Assembly (NCBI RefSeq): GCF_010728725.1
Contig: NZ_AP022607.1
Location: forward strand, 248,001 to 312,000
DNA: 64,000 bases
Direction of reading: 5' to 3'
From: Mycobacterium branderi
GTDB taxonomy: Bacteria > Actinomycetota > Actinomycetes > Mycobacteriales > Mycobacteriaceae
Under the pieces are notes generated by a model. That model was not told the DNA's origin and made no database searches. It saw only the letters and a program-made list of their open reading frames with translations. Position numbers and translations under genes: made by a program. Shown here piece after piece: positions 7,702 through 15,948 of the stretch (positions within the stretch are counted from its first letter, which is position 1; the number at the start of each line of letters is the position of its first letter).

Positions 7702-9326
7702 TCCTCGTCCCTGGGCCGCGCTGTGGTGATGCGGCGGACGATGGGGGCCGGCCCGCGCGGGGCCTGATCGTCGCCCGGCGGATCGGGCGGCTTGGGTGAG
7801 GTCGTCGACACCGCGATGCGGTCGGGGCTCATCTTGCCGGTCACCGACTCGGTATGCGGGGTGGGGGGCACCACAAGCGTCTTCGGCCGTGTCGGCCCGT
7901 CTTTGGCGCCGGTGCCACGCCCGCCGGGCATCATGCCGCCCAGTGGCATGCCCATCGGCACGACCCCTGACGCCGCGCCCGCCGGCTGCGCCGGGTCGGG
8001 CGGTCCGCCCGGCGGGACGGTCGGCGGGGTGGGCGACCCGCCGGTCGACGGCATGACCGGTAAAAGCGGCGACGTCGGCCCACCCGCCGCCGGGGTCGTG
8101 TCAGCTCCGCCGGTGTCGCCCTCCCCGGCCTCGCCGGGCACGTCACCGACCGGCTGTCCCTTCCCGGGGTCACCTGAGCCGTCGTGCGGCTTCGGCGAGC
8201 TCAACCCCGACAACCCCTGGGTGGCCGCGCTGGCCGCCTGCGAACCGGCCTGCATGAGCGCCGCCGGAACCCGGCCGACCGTCGCCAGCGCGCCGCCCAC
8301 CAGCCCGCCCGCAGCACCGAGCACCGAAGGAAGCATGCCCGGCAGTTGACCCGCGAGCTCGCCCGCCGCTTCCGGCGGCACGGCCGCGCCCGGCGCATCG
8401 GCGCCGGCAAGGTCAGGGTCTGCTCCGGCCGGATCACTGCCCGCATCGCCGGCGGACCCATCCGCTGGGTCGGCATCGCCGGCGGTGGTGGCATCGGTGG
8501 CCATGTGATAGGCGCCGTAGCCCTGCGCCGCCCGCGCATCCAGCTCGGCCTTGCGGGCGTTCAACTCCGCCAACCGGACCGCGTAGGCGCCCCCGGACTG
8601 GGCGTTGGCCACCCCCAGCACCCGCAACTGGTTGTTGACGGCGGTAAATGTCTGCGGCGTGGGGATGTCGGAGCGGGCCTGCACCGCCTGCTCGACGTGG
8701 CGGTTGGCTTGTTCGACCAGCGTGTTGGCCCGGGCCGCCGACGTGTCCAGCGCAGCGGCATAGCGCATCAGGTGGGCCCGCACGACCGGTGTCGATATCG
8801 GGCTGTCCCAGGTGGCCGGCAGGTGGGCGGCGATCGTGCGCACCACCCCGGCGGCCTCCTCGGCGGCGGCCGCGACCCGCGCCCATGTGGTGATGAACGG
8901 CTCGCCCACATTCGGATCCCCGGAGTGCACCGCGGCCGCGATCGCCTCCCCCGGCAGCGTCGGCGGCGGCCCCAGCGGCGGGCGGACATCCGGCGGGGGC
9001 GGCACCGAGGGCGGCGCCCAGCCCGTGACCTGCGGTGTGCCGCCGAGCGGGTTGAGGGAGGAGATTTTCGCCGCGTTGGCTTCGTCGGTGGCGGCGAATC
9101 CCGTTGCCACGGTTTGGAGTTGCTCGGCGGTGGCGGCCAGGCCGGCCGCTTGCTGCGCGAGCGCGGCCGCCAGTGTCGAGCCCGCGGCCGACAACCGGGC
9201 GGCGCCACCGACGGAGGCGGGGTCGGCGCCCAGCGGCGGATGCACCGGGTCACCGCCGGCGAGGTCGGCCAGGGCCGCGGTGATCCGCTGCGCGGCCGAC
9301 ACCAGCCCCGACGGATCGACTTTCAT
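7698..9326 (-). CDS. EspB-like exported protein (fused PE-like and PPE-like helical domains)
   Basis: The 542-residue protein starts with a PE-like helical hairpin (about residues 1-95, MKVDPSGLVSAAQRI then Ala-rich repeats). A Pro-rich connector follows, then a PPE-like helical bundle (about 140-285) containing TTWARV and LPATWDSP. The remaining half is low-complexity Gly/Pro/Ala/Asp and probably disordered. This domain order is that of EspB, an ESX-1 substrate that oligomerises on export. By position it corresponds to Rv0029 of M. tuberculosis (recalled synteny). The downstream gene overlaps by 4 bases; the upstream one ends 4 bases before. It should be exported by an ESX machine encoded elsewhere, since no core components are in this window. 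Confidence 0.65.
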   Translation of the reverse strand: MKVDPSGLVSAAQRITAALADLAGGDPVHPPLGADPASVGGAARLSAAGSTLAAALAQQAAGLAATAEQLQTVATGFAATDEANAAKISSLNPLGGTPQVTGWAPPSVPPPPDVRPPLGPPPTLPGEAIAAAVHSGDPNVGEPFITTWARVAAAAEEAAGVVRTIAAHLPATWDSPISTPVVRAHLMRYAAALDTSAARANTLVEQANRHVEQAVQARSDIPTPQTFTAVNNQLRVLGVANAQSGGAYAVRLAELNARKAELDARAAQGYGAYHMATDATTAGDADPADGSAGDAGSDPAGADPDLAGADAPGAAVPPEAAGELAGQLPGMLPSVLGAAGGLVGGALATVGRVPAALMQAGSQAASAATQGLSGLSSPKPHDGSGDPGKGQPVGDVPGEAGEGDTGGADTTPAAGGPTSPLLPVMPSTGGSPTPPTVPPGGPPDPAQPAGAASGVVPMGMPLGGMMPGGRGTGAKDGPTRPKTLVVPPTPHTESVTGKMSPDRIAVSTTSPKPPDPPGDDQAPRGPAPIVRRITTARPRDEE

Positions 9327-9330
9327 TGCT

Positions 9331-9639
9331 TTACAACCGCCTCAATCGTTCCCGTGCTGCGGCCAGGTCTTGCTCGGTGGGCATGTCCTCGAAGCTTTCC
9401 GGCGAGAGGTTGGCGCGCTCCCACTCGGATCGCACCGCCACTTGCCCTTGAAGGTATGCGACGTCGGCGCAGGCCATGATCCGCTCGGCGATCTGATGGC
9501 CGGGTCGGCGCATCACCACGGGCTCGAGCTGAACCCCCAGCACATGCCCGCGCACGGCGACCCGCACGAACACCGATCCGTCCGGGGTGGAGGCGGTGAA
9601 CGACTGCTCGCTGAGCGGAACGGTGGGGTCGGTGCTCAA
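9331..9639 (-). CDS. Small YbaB-like/DUF2694-like ESX accessory protein
   Basis: This 102-residue protein has a beta-rich first half (SFTASTPDGSVFVRVAVRGHVLGVQLEP) and a helical second half (HQIAERIMACADVAYLQGQ), ending with a charged helix. Proteins of this size and pattern sit between EspC-like and EspB-like genes in ESX-associated clusters. By order it corresponds to Rv0028 (101 residues, from memory). Its start codon overlaps the stop of the EspC-like gene by 4 bases, which implies coupled translation. The biochemical role is unknown; a chaperone for its exported neighbours is a reasonable guess. Confidence 0.6.
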   Translation of the reverse strand: MSTDPTVPLSEQSFTASTPDGSVFVRVAVRGHVLGVQLEPVVMRRPGHQIAERIMACADVAYLQGQVAVRSEWERANLSPESFEDMPTEQDLAAARERLRRL

Positions 9640-9938
9640 AACCGCAGCCGCTCGGCGTTGATCTCATCCGCGGTGGCGTAGTTGGTGGCCTCCCGGCGGA
9701 GCGCCGCCGCCGCGGCACGGTGGGTTTCGCCGTGCTCGAGCAGCGCTTGCTCGCGTTGCGCCAGCAGATCGGACACCGCGGCCTTGACCTGGTGCATGAT
9801 CGCCCCGTAGGTGCTGACCGCGGCGTGGATGACCTCGCCGGCCAGCCGGGCCTGGGTGATCATCTCGGCGACGTCGTCGTGCTGGTCGGCGACCTCCCGC
9901 AGCACCTGGGGGCTGATCTGGATCGGCTCGCTCATCAC
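9636..9938 (-). CDS. EspC/EspF-like ESX secretion-associated protein
   Basis: This 100-residue, almost entirely helical protein begins PIQISPQVLREVADQHDDVAEMI and continues in two long amphipathic helices. This is the pattern of the T7SS EspC family (formerly DUF2580), which adopts a WXG100-like hairpin. The turn contains AAVSTYGAIMHQVKAAV, where a Gly replaces the W-x-G. An AGGAGAG ribosome site lies 5 bases upstream of the start. It lies downstream of the DUF4226-like gene and overlaps the next gene by 4 bases. It is probably co-exported with the EspB-like or DUF4226-like protein, as EspC is with EspA. Confidence 0.7.
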   Translation of the reverse strand: MMSEPIQISPQVLREVADQHDDVAEMITQARLAGEVIHAAVSTYGAIMHQVKAAVSDLLAQREQALLEHGETHRAAAAALRREATNYATADEINAERLRF

Positions 9939-9998
9939 ATCTCTCCTCCGGATTTAGGGCAATTGTGCACGCAGGCGCGGTTTGCGTCAGCGCAATAG

Positions 9999-11942
9999 TT
10001 AGCCGGTCGGGGCGGGCGCCGGTTGTTGTGCGGGCGGTAGGGGCGTACCCGGTGGTGGCTGTGCGGTGCTCTGCTGTGCGGTCGGATCGACCCAGCCCAG
10101 AAAGTCCGGGCTGGAGGCCACCGACGACAGCGGCACGACCTGGCCGTCCTGTAGTGCTTTCACCGAGCTCAACGCCACCACGTAGTGGTCTTTGAACATG
10201 CCGATCAGCCCGCACGACAGCTGCGAGGGATTGACCGGATTGGTCACCGGGGTGCCCGGCGGGGGCAGTTCGATGCCGGCCTGCCGGTAGGCGGCATCCA
10301 CCGGGTTGCCGGCCAGGTAGGCCTTGACGGCCTGGGCCAGCGTCGGGGTCCGCGCATTGGCCGTCGAACCGTCGGGCAACGCCACGGTCGTGTGCGCAGG
10401 TGCCGGCACCGGCGCGGCCTCCGGGACGCCGTCGCCGGGGTTGCCGCCGGGCTGCGGTGCACCGGGAGGCTGCGACGGCGGGTCGGTGTCGGGTTTGTGT
10501 TGGTGCTGTTCGTCTTTCGTGGCGTGGTCTGGCTCGTCGTTGTTCTTGTCGGCGGGCTTGTCCGTGCTGTCCTGGGGTTCGTCGTGGCGGGCGGAATCGC
10601 CCAGCGGGCCGCCCAGGCCGGCCAGCGATGCGGGCAGACCCGCCATACCGGGCAGCGAATCCAGTGGGGCCGAACCCAATCCGCTCATCGCGGGAACCGC
10701 CCCCATTGCCGCCGGCAGCGCCGACGCCAGCGTCCCCAACGGGTCGGCGCCCACCGGCACGCCGGAGCCGCCGAGTCCCGGATCTGATAGTGCGGGATCG
10801 GGCAGCTGCTCCCCCGGCCAGGACCCGGCGTCGTCCACCGGTGCAGCCGCGGCGGGCTCGAGCGGTGCCGGGCCGGATTGTTGCGAGGGCTGAGCCGGCC
10901 CCGCCGCGGCCGGGTTGTCGGGGGCCATTGCGTACAGGCCGGCAAGTGCCGCAATCGTTTTGGACTGATCGTCGGCCGCCAGTGACCCGGACTGCACCAC
11001 GTCGGCGATCGCAGCGACCTGGCCACGCAGGAACTTCAGGAACGCTTGCTCCCCGGGCGGGCTGTCCAGCGATAGCGACGGATTGTTGATCGCCTCGATG
11101 ATCTTTTGCTGAATCGCGTTGAGTTTTTGCTGTCCGTCGGTGGTGGTGGCGTGCGCATTCAGCAAGGCCTCGGACAGTTTTTCTTCGGCCTCGCTGAGCT
11201 GGCTGTAGCGGTTCTGCAGTTCCCCGTGCAGCTTTTTCACCGCGTCGGCTGCGCGCCCGGATTGCTGCTCATCGGTCGGCAAGGCTTGCCCGCCGGGCGG
11301 TTTCGGCGAGCGAGAGCTCTCGGCGTTGTTGAATTGCTGTTCGCTGATCGGCTGCCCGTCGGAGCGGAAGTATTGTTTGGTGCCGGTCGCCGGGTCGAAC
11401 GTGTAATAGTCGCCCGCAGCGTTTTTCGGTGTCAGGATCCCGGTTTTCGGGTCGGTGTAAAAGCCATGGTCGCTGGTTGGCATGCCGCCGGTGAGCGGGG
11501 CGACCTGGTTGCCGTGGGCGTCGAGCGGGGCGTAGCTGCCCTGCGAGGTCGGCCGGTAGCCTGCTGGCTTGATTGCGGGACCCGCTGTGCCGTCGAAGTT
11601 TTGCCGCGATACCGTGCCGTCGACGTTTTGGATCCAGTTCGTGTGGTTGACCGAATCGTGGTAGACGATCGTGCCGTTGCTCGGCAGCGGGGTGCCGTCA
11701 CCGAAGACCAGGCTGCGCTGCTGGCCGACGTTGGTGTCGGTGTTGTAGTGGATGTTGGGATCGCCGTAGGCCGTGCGTGCCTTGTCGAGCACGTGATTCC
11801 AGTAGGTGTCATCGCGGCTGATGTATTTGGAGTTGTCGGAGGGCAATGCCCACCCCGGTTGTGACCAGCCCTCCGTGCCGTGGCGGCGGTCCCAGACGTC
11901 CCAGTGGGTGAGTTCGTCGAATGTGCGCGCCTTGCCCGTCAT
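9999..11942 (-). CDS. DUF4226-like large protein of the ESX-associated cluster
   Basis: The 647-residue protein has three parts. Residues about 1-215 are rich in Asn, Asp, Gly and Tyr with repeated short beta units (YWNHVLDKARTAYGDP, GTPLPSNGTIVYHD), possibly a repeat domain. Residues about 230-345 are a helical block (QNRYSQLSEAEEKLSEALL, LKFLRGQVAAIADVV) that I recognise as DUF4226-like. A long Pro/Ala/Asp/Gly-rich linker follows. The last 120 residues form a compact domain (AHTTVALPDGSTANARTP, LSCGLIGMFKDHYVVALS). No signal peptide is visible, so export would use type VII secretion. It is preceded by the 50-residue gene and followed by the EspC-like gene. By order it matches Rv0026 (recalled). 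Confidence 0.6.
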   Translation of the reverse strand: MTGKARTFDELTHWDVWDRRHGTEGWSQPGWALPSDNSKYISRDDTYWNHVLDKARTAYGDPNIHYNTDTNVGQQRSLVFGDGTPLPSNGTIVYHDSVNHTNWIQNVDGTVSRQNFDGTAGPAIKPAGYRPTSQGSYAPLDAHGNQVAPLTGGMPTSDHGFYTDPKTGILTPKNAAGDYYTFDPATGTKQYFRSDGQPISEQQFNNAESSRSPKPPGGQALPTDEQQSGRAADAVKKLHGELQNRYSQLSEAEEKLSEALLNAHATTTDGQQKLNAIQQKIIEAINNPSLSLDSPPGEQAFLKFLRGQVAAIADVVQSGSLAADDQSKTIAALAGLYAMAPDNPAAAGPAQPSQQSGPAPLEPAAAAPVDDAGSWPGEQLPDPALSDPGLGGSGVPVGADPLGTLASALPAAMGAVPAMSGLGSAPLDSLPGMAGLPASLAGLGGPLGDSARHDEPQDSTDKPADKNNDEPDHATKDEQHQHKPDTDPPSQPPGAPQPGGNPGDGVPEAAPVPAPAHTTVALPDGSTANARTPTLAQAVKAYLAGNPVDAAYRQAGIELPPPGTPVTNPVNPSQLSCGLIGMFKDHYVVALSSVKALQDGQVVPLSSVASSPDFLGWVDPTAQQSTAQPPPGTPLPPAQQPAPAPTG

Positions 11943-11957
11943 CGTGCCCGCGCTGCG

Positions 11958-12110
11958 TCAGAACCGGCCCAGGCCCAGGTTGTGTTCGAGATCGGGGGGC
12001 GGCGCAAACGCCGGCGGGTCCGCGGGCGCAGTATCGCCGCCGAAAACCTTCTGTGCCCGCGAGAGAACGTTGAGCACTTCGCTTGCCTGCCGTTGCAGCG
12101 CGCTGTCCAC
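11958..12110 (-). CDS. 50-residue helical protein upstream of the DUF4226-like gene
   Basis: The GTG start at 12110 has a good ribosome site (GAAGGGG, spacing about 7). The protein begins with a regular amphipathic helix, DSALQRQASEVLNVLSRAQ, followed by a Pro/Ala-rich stretch and a short tail, DLEHNLGLGRF. The gene ends 15 bases before the DUF4226-like start, on the same strand. By position it may correspond to Rv0025, which I recall as longer (120 residues), so this version could be shortened or simply a different gene. A role as a small partner or chaperone of the downstream protein is inference only. Confidence 0.6.
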   Translation of the reverse strand: MDSALQRQASEVLNVLSRAQKVFGGDTAPADPPAFAPPPDLEHNLGLGRF

Positions 12111-12187
12111 AATCGCAGCCCCTTCCTGGGATCGGATTCGAGCCTAACGCCGCCCGAATAGCGGTTTTTGCACGATTTTTCGGCGGC

Positions 12188-13204
12188 TCACCGAAGCGGC
12201 ACCGGGCGGAGCGCCACATACGAGGACGGCATCGGCGCCACGCGCACCACATCACCGGATTGGGGGGCGTGCACCACCTCGGTGGGTGATATCGCCAGCT
12301 GCACATGGCCCGGTCCGCGCCCGTCGAACGAGTATTTCGGGAAGATCAGGTCCCCTGCGCGGATCTGGCCCGGCGGCACCGGAATCCCTTGGCGGAACTG
12401 CGTGTAGGTGTCCGGGCCGAGCTGCACACCGGCTTGGCGCCACGCCCATTCGGTCAATCCGGAGCAGTCAAATCGGTTGGGGCCCTTCGCTCCCCACACA
12501 TACGGGGCCCCTTGGCGGCTCAGCGCTGCGTGTGCCGCCATCCCGCCGGGCCCGGCCGGCAGTGCCGCGGCGCGCTGGTGCGCATAGCCCCGACTGGTGA
12601 GAGTGGTGGGCGGACGGTGTGTCGGCCGGCTAAGGGCAGGCAAGCCGGGTAGGCCCGGCGGCGAGAGCGAAAATCCCCTGCCGTGCGCTGTCGACACGCC
12701 GCTGTGGCCCGGGTAGGTCATGGTGCGCAGCAGCGCCGCCAACCGGGCATCGCGGGCCCGGTAGGCGGCCACCACCTTGTGCTGCTGGGCCACCCGGGCC
12801 CGCAACGCCACCAACAACGCCCGCTGCCCGGCCGGGGTATTGGCCAGCGGTGCCAACCCCGCTGCATCGCCGGCTGCCGCATCCACCACCGCCCCCGACG
12901 CCGACCGCCCACCACGATCGGCACCCGCCGCCTCCCCCAGGCGCGCACCCAGACCCTCATCGGCACCGGCCCAGCGATCCAACGCCTGCCCCGACCCCGC
13001 CGCGAACACCCCATACTCGCCGGCCAGCCGCCCCGAGGATCCCGCCATCCGCACCCGCCCCGAACCCACCACGTCTCCCGCGTCGGCCAGCCGTGCACCG
13101 GAGCCTGACGCCGCCGAGGCCCCCGATGACGGCGGATCACCAAACAACGCATGCGCGCGCCCCAACACCCGGCCCACCCGCGCCACCACCACACCCACCG
13201 ACAC
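12188..13204 (-). CDS. NlpC/P60 peptidoglycan endopeptidase with helical N-terminal domain
   Basis: The C-terminal 120 residues form an NlpC/P60 domain: catalytic Cys in RFDCSGLTEWAW, His in GPGHVQLAIS, and the third polar residue in EVVHAPQSGD. It should cut the stem-peptide bond of peptidoglycan. The first 170 residues are a helical Ala/Gly-rich domain identical, down to the DNA, to that of the next gene upstream. I chose the GTG at 13204 because it gives the N-terminus SVGVVVARVGRVL, matching the start of the protein at 14426-14908. There is no Sec signal peptide, so type VII export is likely. It is the counterpart of Rv0024 by order. The linker is rich in Pro and Thr. Confidence 0.78.
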   Translation of the reverse strand: MSVGVVVARVGRVLGRAHALFGDPPSSGASAASGSGARLADAGDVVGSGRVRMAGSSGRLAGEYGVFAAGSGQALDRWAGADEGLGARLGEAAGADRGGRSASGAVVDAAAGDAAGLAPLANTPAGQRALLVALRARVAQQHKVVAAYRARDARLAALLRTMTYPGHSGVSTAHGRGFSLSPPGLPGLPALSRPTHRPPTTLTSRGYAHQRAAALPAGPGGMAAHAALSRQGAPYVWGAKGPNRFDCSGLTEWAWRQAGVQLGPDTYTQFRQGIPVPPGQIRAGDLIFPKYSFDGRGPGHVQLAISPTEVVHAPQSGDVVRVAPMPSSYVALRPVPLR

Positions 13205-13217
13205 CCACCCAGTATCA
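12711..13217. repeat. 507-bp perfect direct repeat, copy 1
   Basis: These 507 bases are identical to 13863-14369 (offset 1152), as far as I can check by eye line by line. The repeat begins within the linker of the NlpC/P60 gene and ends just before its start codon, so it covers the whole N-terminal helical domain and the bases immediately upstream. It includes the ribosome-site region TGGGTGGGTG. Perfect identity, including third codon positions, points to very recent duplication or gene conversion. Confidence 0.95.
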
Positions 13218-13264
13218 GGGCAGCCGGAACGCTGCTTGACCGCAGATTTCGGCGCCAACGCCGG

Positions 13265-14356
13265 TTAGTAGCCGTGTGGTGGGCGCCCTGGGTCGGTCTG
13301 CTGCACCTTGGCCTGAAGATCCGAGGCGTCCGGGCTAACGCCGTAGTGGGTCAGCATGCGGTTCATGGATGCGGCGATGTTGGCCACCTGGTCATAGATG
13401 TTGGTCGACGTGCCCGACTGATGATTTTCGGCGAACGCCCCGGGGGTCATCTGGGTCCAGCCGCGCGAACACCCCAGCCTGGCACCGTCGGCGACAACCG
13501 GGCCGCGATTATTGATGTCGTCTGTGTTGACCGCGTTCGGGTCGAACCCCGATTCGCGTCGCATCAAGGTCAGATAGCCCCGCATCCAATTGCGCCGTGC
13601 CGCGGGCTCGTTGACTCCACGCACATCCAGCGCCGCACCGATCGCGCCTTTTGCGGCGCGTGGACCTCGTTGGGCCGCAGTCTTATCGAACCGCACGTCA
13701 CGGAGGTCGATGGCGGATACGTTCGACACTGGGGCGCGGCCGTGGTGCGCGGTGAGCATGGTGTGCGGGTGGCCCGGATGAGTCAGTCCCGCCAGGCCAC
13801 CCGATGACGGTAGGAATCCGCGAGCGGTGCCGCCGGGCGGTGTCGGCGCACCCACTTGGGCGGGGTAGGTCATGGTGCGCAGCAGCGCCGCCAACCGGGC
13901 ATCGCGGGCCCGGTAGGCGGCCACCACCTTGTGCTGCTGGGCCACCCGGGCCCGCAACGCCACCAACAACGCCCGCTGCCCGGCCGGGGTATTGGCCAGC
14001 GGTGCCAACCCCGCTGCATCGCCGGCTGCCGCATCCACCACCGCCCCCGACGCCGACCGCCCACCACGATCGGCACCCGCCGCCTCCCCCAGGCGCGCAC
14101 CCAGACCCTCATCGGCACCGGCCCAGCGATCCAACGCCTGCCCCGACCCCGCCGCGAACACCCCATACTCGCCGGCCAGCCGCCCCGAGGATCCCGCCAT
14201 CCGCACCCGCCCCGAACCCACCACGTCTCCCGCGTCGGCCAGCCGTGCACCGGAGCCTGACGCCGCCGAGGCCCCCGATGACGGCGGATCACCAAACAAC
14301 GCATGCGCGCGCCCCAACACCCGGCCCACCCGCGCCACCACCACACCCACCGACAC
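13265..14356 (-). CDS. SLT/lysozyme-like peptidoglycan hydrolase sharing the same N-terminal domain
   Basis: Residues 1-165 are the same helical domain as in the NlpC/P60 protein. The C-terminal half (about residues 220-363) has the signs of a soluble lytic transglycosylase: a catalytic Glu in LMRRESGFDPNAVN, followed by GWTQMTPGAFAEN and YDQVANIAASMNRM in the usual order. It would cleave the glycan strands between MurNAc and GlcNAc, complementing the endopeptidase encoded 60 bases downstream. There is no signal peptide. The GTG start at 14356 is chosen as for its partner. The pair looks like one export-targeting module with two exchangeable catalytic ends. Confidence 0.72.
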   Translation of the reverse strand: MSVGVVVARVGRVLGRAHALFGDPPSSGASAASGSGARLADAGDVVGSGRVRMAGSSGRLAGEYGVFAAGSGQALDRWAGADEGLGARLGEAAGADRGGRSASGAVVDAAAGDAAGLAPLANTPAGQRALLVALRARVAQQHKVVAAYRARDARLAALLRTMTYPAQVGAPTPPGGTARGFLPSSGGLAGLTHPGHPHTMLTAHHGRAPVSNVSAIDLRDVRFDKTAAQRGPRAAKGAIGAALDVRGVNEPAARRNWMRGYLTLMRRESGFDPNAVNTDDINNRGPVVADGARLGCSRGWTQMTPGAFAENHQSGTSTNIYDQVANIAASMNRMLTHYGVSPDASDLQAKVQQTDPGRPPHGY

Positions 14357-14369
14357 CCACCCAGTATCA
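13863..14369. repeat. 507-bp perfect direct repeat, copy 2
   Basis: This is the second copy of the repeat described at 12711-13217, covering the N-terminal domain of the SLT-type gene. Immediately outside the repeat the two sequences have nothing in common, so the boundaries are sharp on both sides. Homologous recombination between the copies would delete 1152 bases and leave a single NlpC/P60 or SLT gene. Confidence 0.95.
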
Positions 14370-14425
14370 AGGTGCTGCAAGGCCGTTCGGGCCGCTAAAT
14401 TTCGCCGGCGCCGGCTGTGTGACGG

Positions 14426-14908
14426 CTATTGCCCGTAGCCCAGGCTGCGGATCTGGCTCGCGGTGCGCACCGCCTCCTGCCGGTGCTGGGCCAGGAGTTG
14501 CTGCATGCGGGCCACCCGGTCGCGTAAGGCCTTCAGGCCGGTGATTTCGCTGGCCGGCAGCCCGGCCCAGGCATCGAGCCGCGGGCCCACCTCGGCGGCC
14601 TCGGCGCGCAGCGCGCTGGCCTGCGATCGCGCCTCGGCATGAGTTTGGCCCGCCCGCGCCACCTGCTCGGCGAGGTGCGCGTCGGTGTCGGCGGCGTGTT
14701 CGAGGCGCTGGGTGGCGGACGTCGCCAGGTCTCGATGTGCGGTGATGGCGGCACCGGATAATTCCGCGCTGCGCGCGGCGAGCCCACGGCTGGCCTCGGC
14801 GGCTGCATCCAGCTGCGCGGTGGTCGCCGCCTCGGCCGGAGTGGTGAACAGCGACTCGGCGCGCGCGAGCACCTCCACCACACGGGCCCTCACCAGCGCC
14901 ACCGACAT
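14426..14908 (-). CDS. Helical protein related to the N-terminal domain of the two hydrolases
   Basis: From the ATG at 14908 this is a 160-residue, almost wholly helical protein rich in Ala, Arg and Glu. Its first residues, SVALVRARVVEVLARAESLF, align with SVGVVVARVGRVLGRAHALF at the start of the two peptidoglycan hydrolases. Its C-terminal LRDRVARMQQLLAQHRQEA aligns with LRARVAQQHKVVAAYRARDA. It thus looks like the free-standing form of their export or oligomerisation domain, resembling a WXG100-type helical protein without the W-x-G. It precedes the SLT gene by 69 bases and probably heads that operon segment. The function is inferred from this relation only. Confidence 0.65.
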   Translation of the reverse strand: MSVALVRARVVEVLARAESLFTTPAEAATTAQLDAAAEASRGLAARSAELSGAAITAHRDLATSATQRLEHAADTDAHLAEQVARAGQTHAEARSQASALRAEAAEVGPRLDAWAGLPASEITGLKALRDRVARMQQLLAQHRQEAVRTASQIRSLGYGQ

Positions 14909-15063
14909 AGCTGCATTATCCGCCACGGTGCAGGCGCCGATGATCACTGATCGGCCCGCGGATCACCACAGCTCGTCGTTGGTCCGCCACCGCGATGTCC
15001 TTACTTGAGAGCGGCTGAGTAGTGATCACGGCCGCGGCCACCACGGTCGCCGTGTTCTGTTCA

Positions 15064-15564
15064 TCAGCGCTGGTGTGCGCGGATGTAGTCGATGGCCTCG
15101 GGCGGAAGTAGCGCCGATGGCAGCACGCTCAGCACCTTCTTCTGTTTGGTGTTGCGTGTTTTGAGCACAACGGCGTCGCCTCGAGGTATGACCGCGGCGA
15201 TATTGCTGTAGGGCCAAAAGGTGGGCTCTCCCGTTGGACCCACGGTCAATCCGTGCTCGTTGAGACCGCTGACCCACATCGCGCCGTCACCCATCTTGGC
15301 GTGGAGCACGAAATAGGCCATGCCGTAGACCATCGCCAGCACGGTGAGCAATGTGATGACACCAATGAGCACCAAATAGATTTTGCCCATCACGATCCCC
15401 GCCGCGGCGGCTGCCACGGGCATCACGGCGTACAGCAGGATCGTCGTGGAGAGGATCGTTTGGAGTGCCAGTACCCGGGCGAAATGGTGAGCGTCACCTT
15501 TGCGCGCGGTCCAGCGATGCTGTACCGGCGGCACTGCAGCGGGAGGCTGGTCAGCCTGTGTCAT
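15064..15564 (-). CDS. Small membrane protein (PH-like cytoplasmic part)
   Basis: The ATG at 15564 has an AGGAGA ribosome site 6 bases upstream. The 166-residue protein has two hydrophobic helices (about residues 32-62 and 68-98). A soluble C-terminal part alternates beta strands: GAMWVSGLNEHGLTVGPTGEP, WPYSNIAAVIPRGDAVVLKT, KQKKVLSVLPSALLP. It resembles a bacterial PH-like or YcxB-like domain, but I cannot assign a family firmly. It lies in the ESX-associated cluster between the regulator and the helical protein. Its role is unknown. Confidence 0.65.
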   Translation of the reverse strand: MTQADQPPAAVPPVQHRWTARKGDAHHFARVLALQTILSTTILLYAVMPVAAAAAGIVMGKIYLVLIGVITLLTVLAMVYGMAYFVLHAKMGDGAMWVSGLNEHGLTVGPTGEPTFWPYSNIAAVIPRGDAVVLKTRNTKQKKVLSVLPSALLPPEAIDYIRAHQR

Positions 15565-15628
15565 CGGCTCTCCTAAAGGGCAGCGGACCGCATCGGCAGC
15601 CGCAGAGTACTTGGGCCACAAGCAGTTT

Positions 15629-15856
15629 CTAATCGAGGCCGTCGGGCGGTTCGATGTTTTCCTCTGCGACGATGGCGGGAGGCTGCTCTATCGGCGGCGT
15701 CCAGTTGCCCGCCATGACGCGGCCGTACCTGGCATCGAACGGCTCGTGGAAATCGGGGCTTCTGCGAGTGACATACCAGCGCCGAGCGCCGGTCAGCACG
15801 ACCGTTGCGAGACCGCCCACGATGAAGAGGATCAGCCCGGCTTGCCACCAAGTCAT
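15629..15856 (-). CDS. Single-pass small membrane protein
   Basis: The ATG at 15856 gives 75 residues: an N-terminal helix WWQAGLILFIVGGLATVVLTG, a basic segment RRWYVTRR that should lie in the cytoplasm, and a tail rich in Pro and acidic residues. The ribosome site is weak. The gene sits between the XRE regulator and the membrane protein at 15064-15564, on the same strand, so it is probably part of the same transcript. I do not recognise the family. Confidence 0.5.
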   Translation of the reverse strand: MTWWQAGLILFIVGGLATVVLTGARRWYVTRRSPDFHEPFDARYGRVMAGNWTPPIEQPPAIVAEENIEPPDGLD

Positions 15857-15948
15857 TTTCTCACTGTAAAGCGTGTTGAACCGCTCGCAGGGCAGGAAAA
15901 GTTGGGCCCCTGCGGATATGAGTGCCGCGTCGAGCCGTCGTCGGCGCC

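Noticed and set aside
12683..13239. Plus-strand Pro/Arg/Thr-rich frames over both copies of the 507-bp repeat
   Set aside because: They are antisense to the hydrolase N-terminal domain and owe their length only to GC bias.
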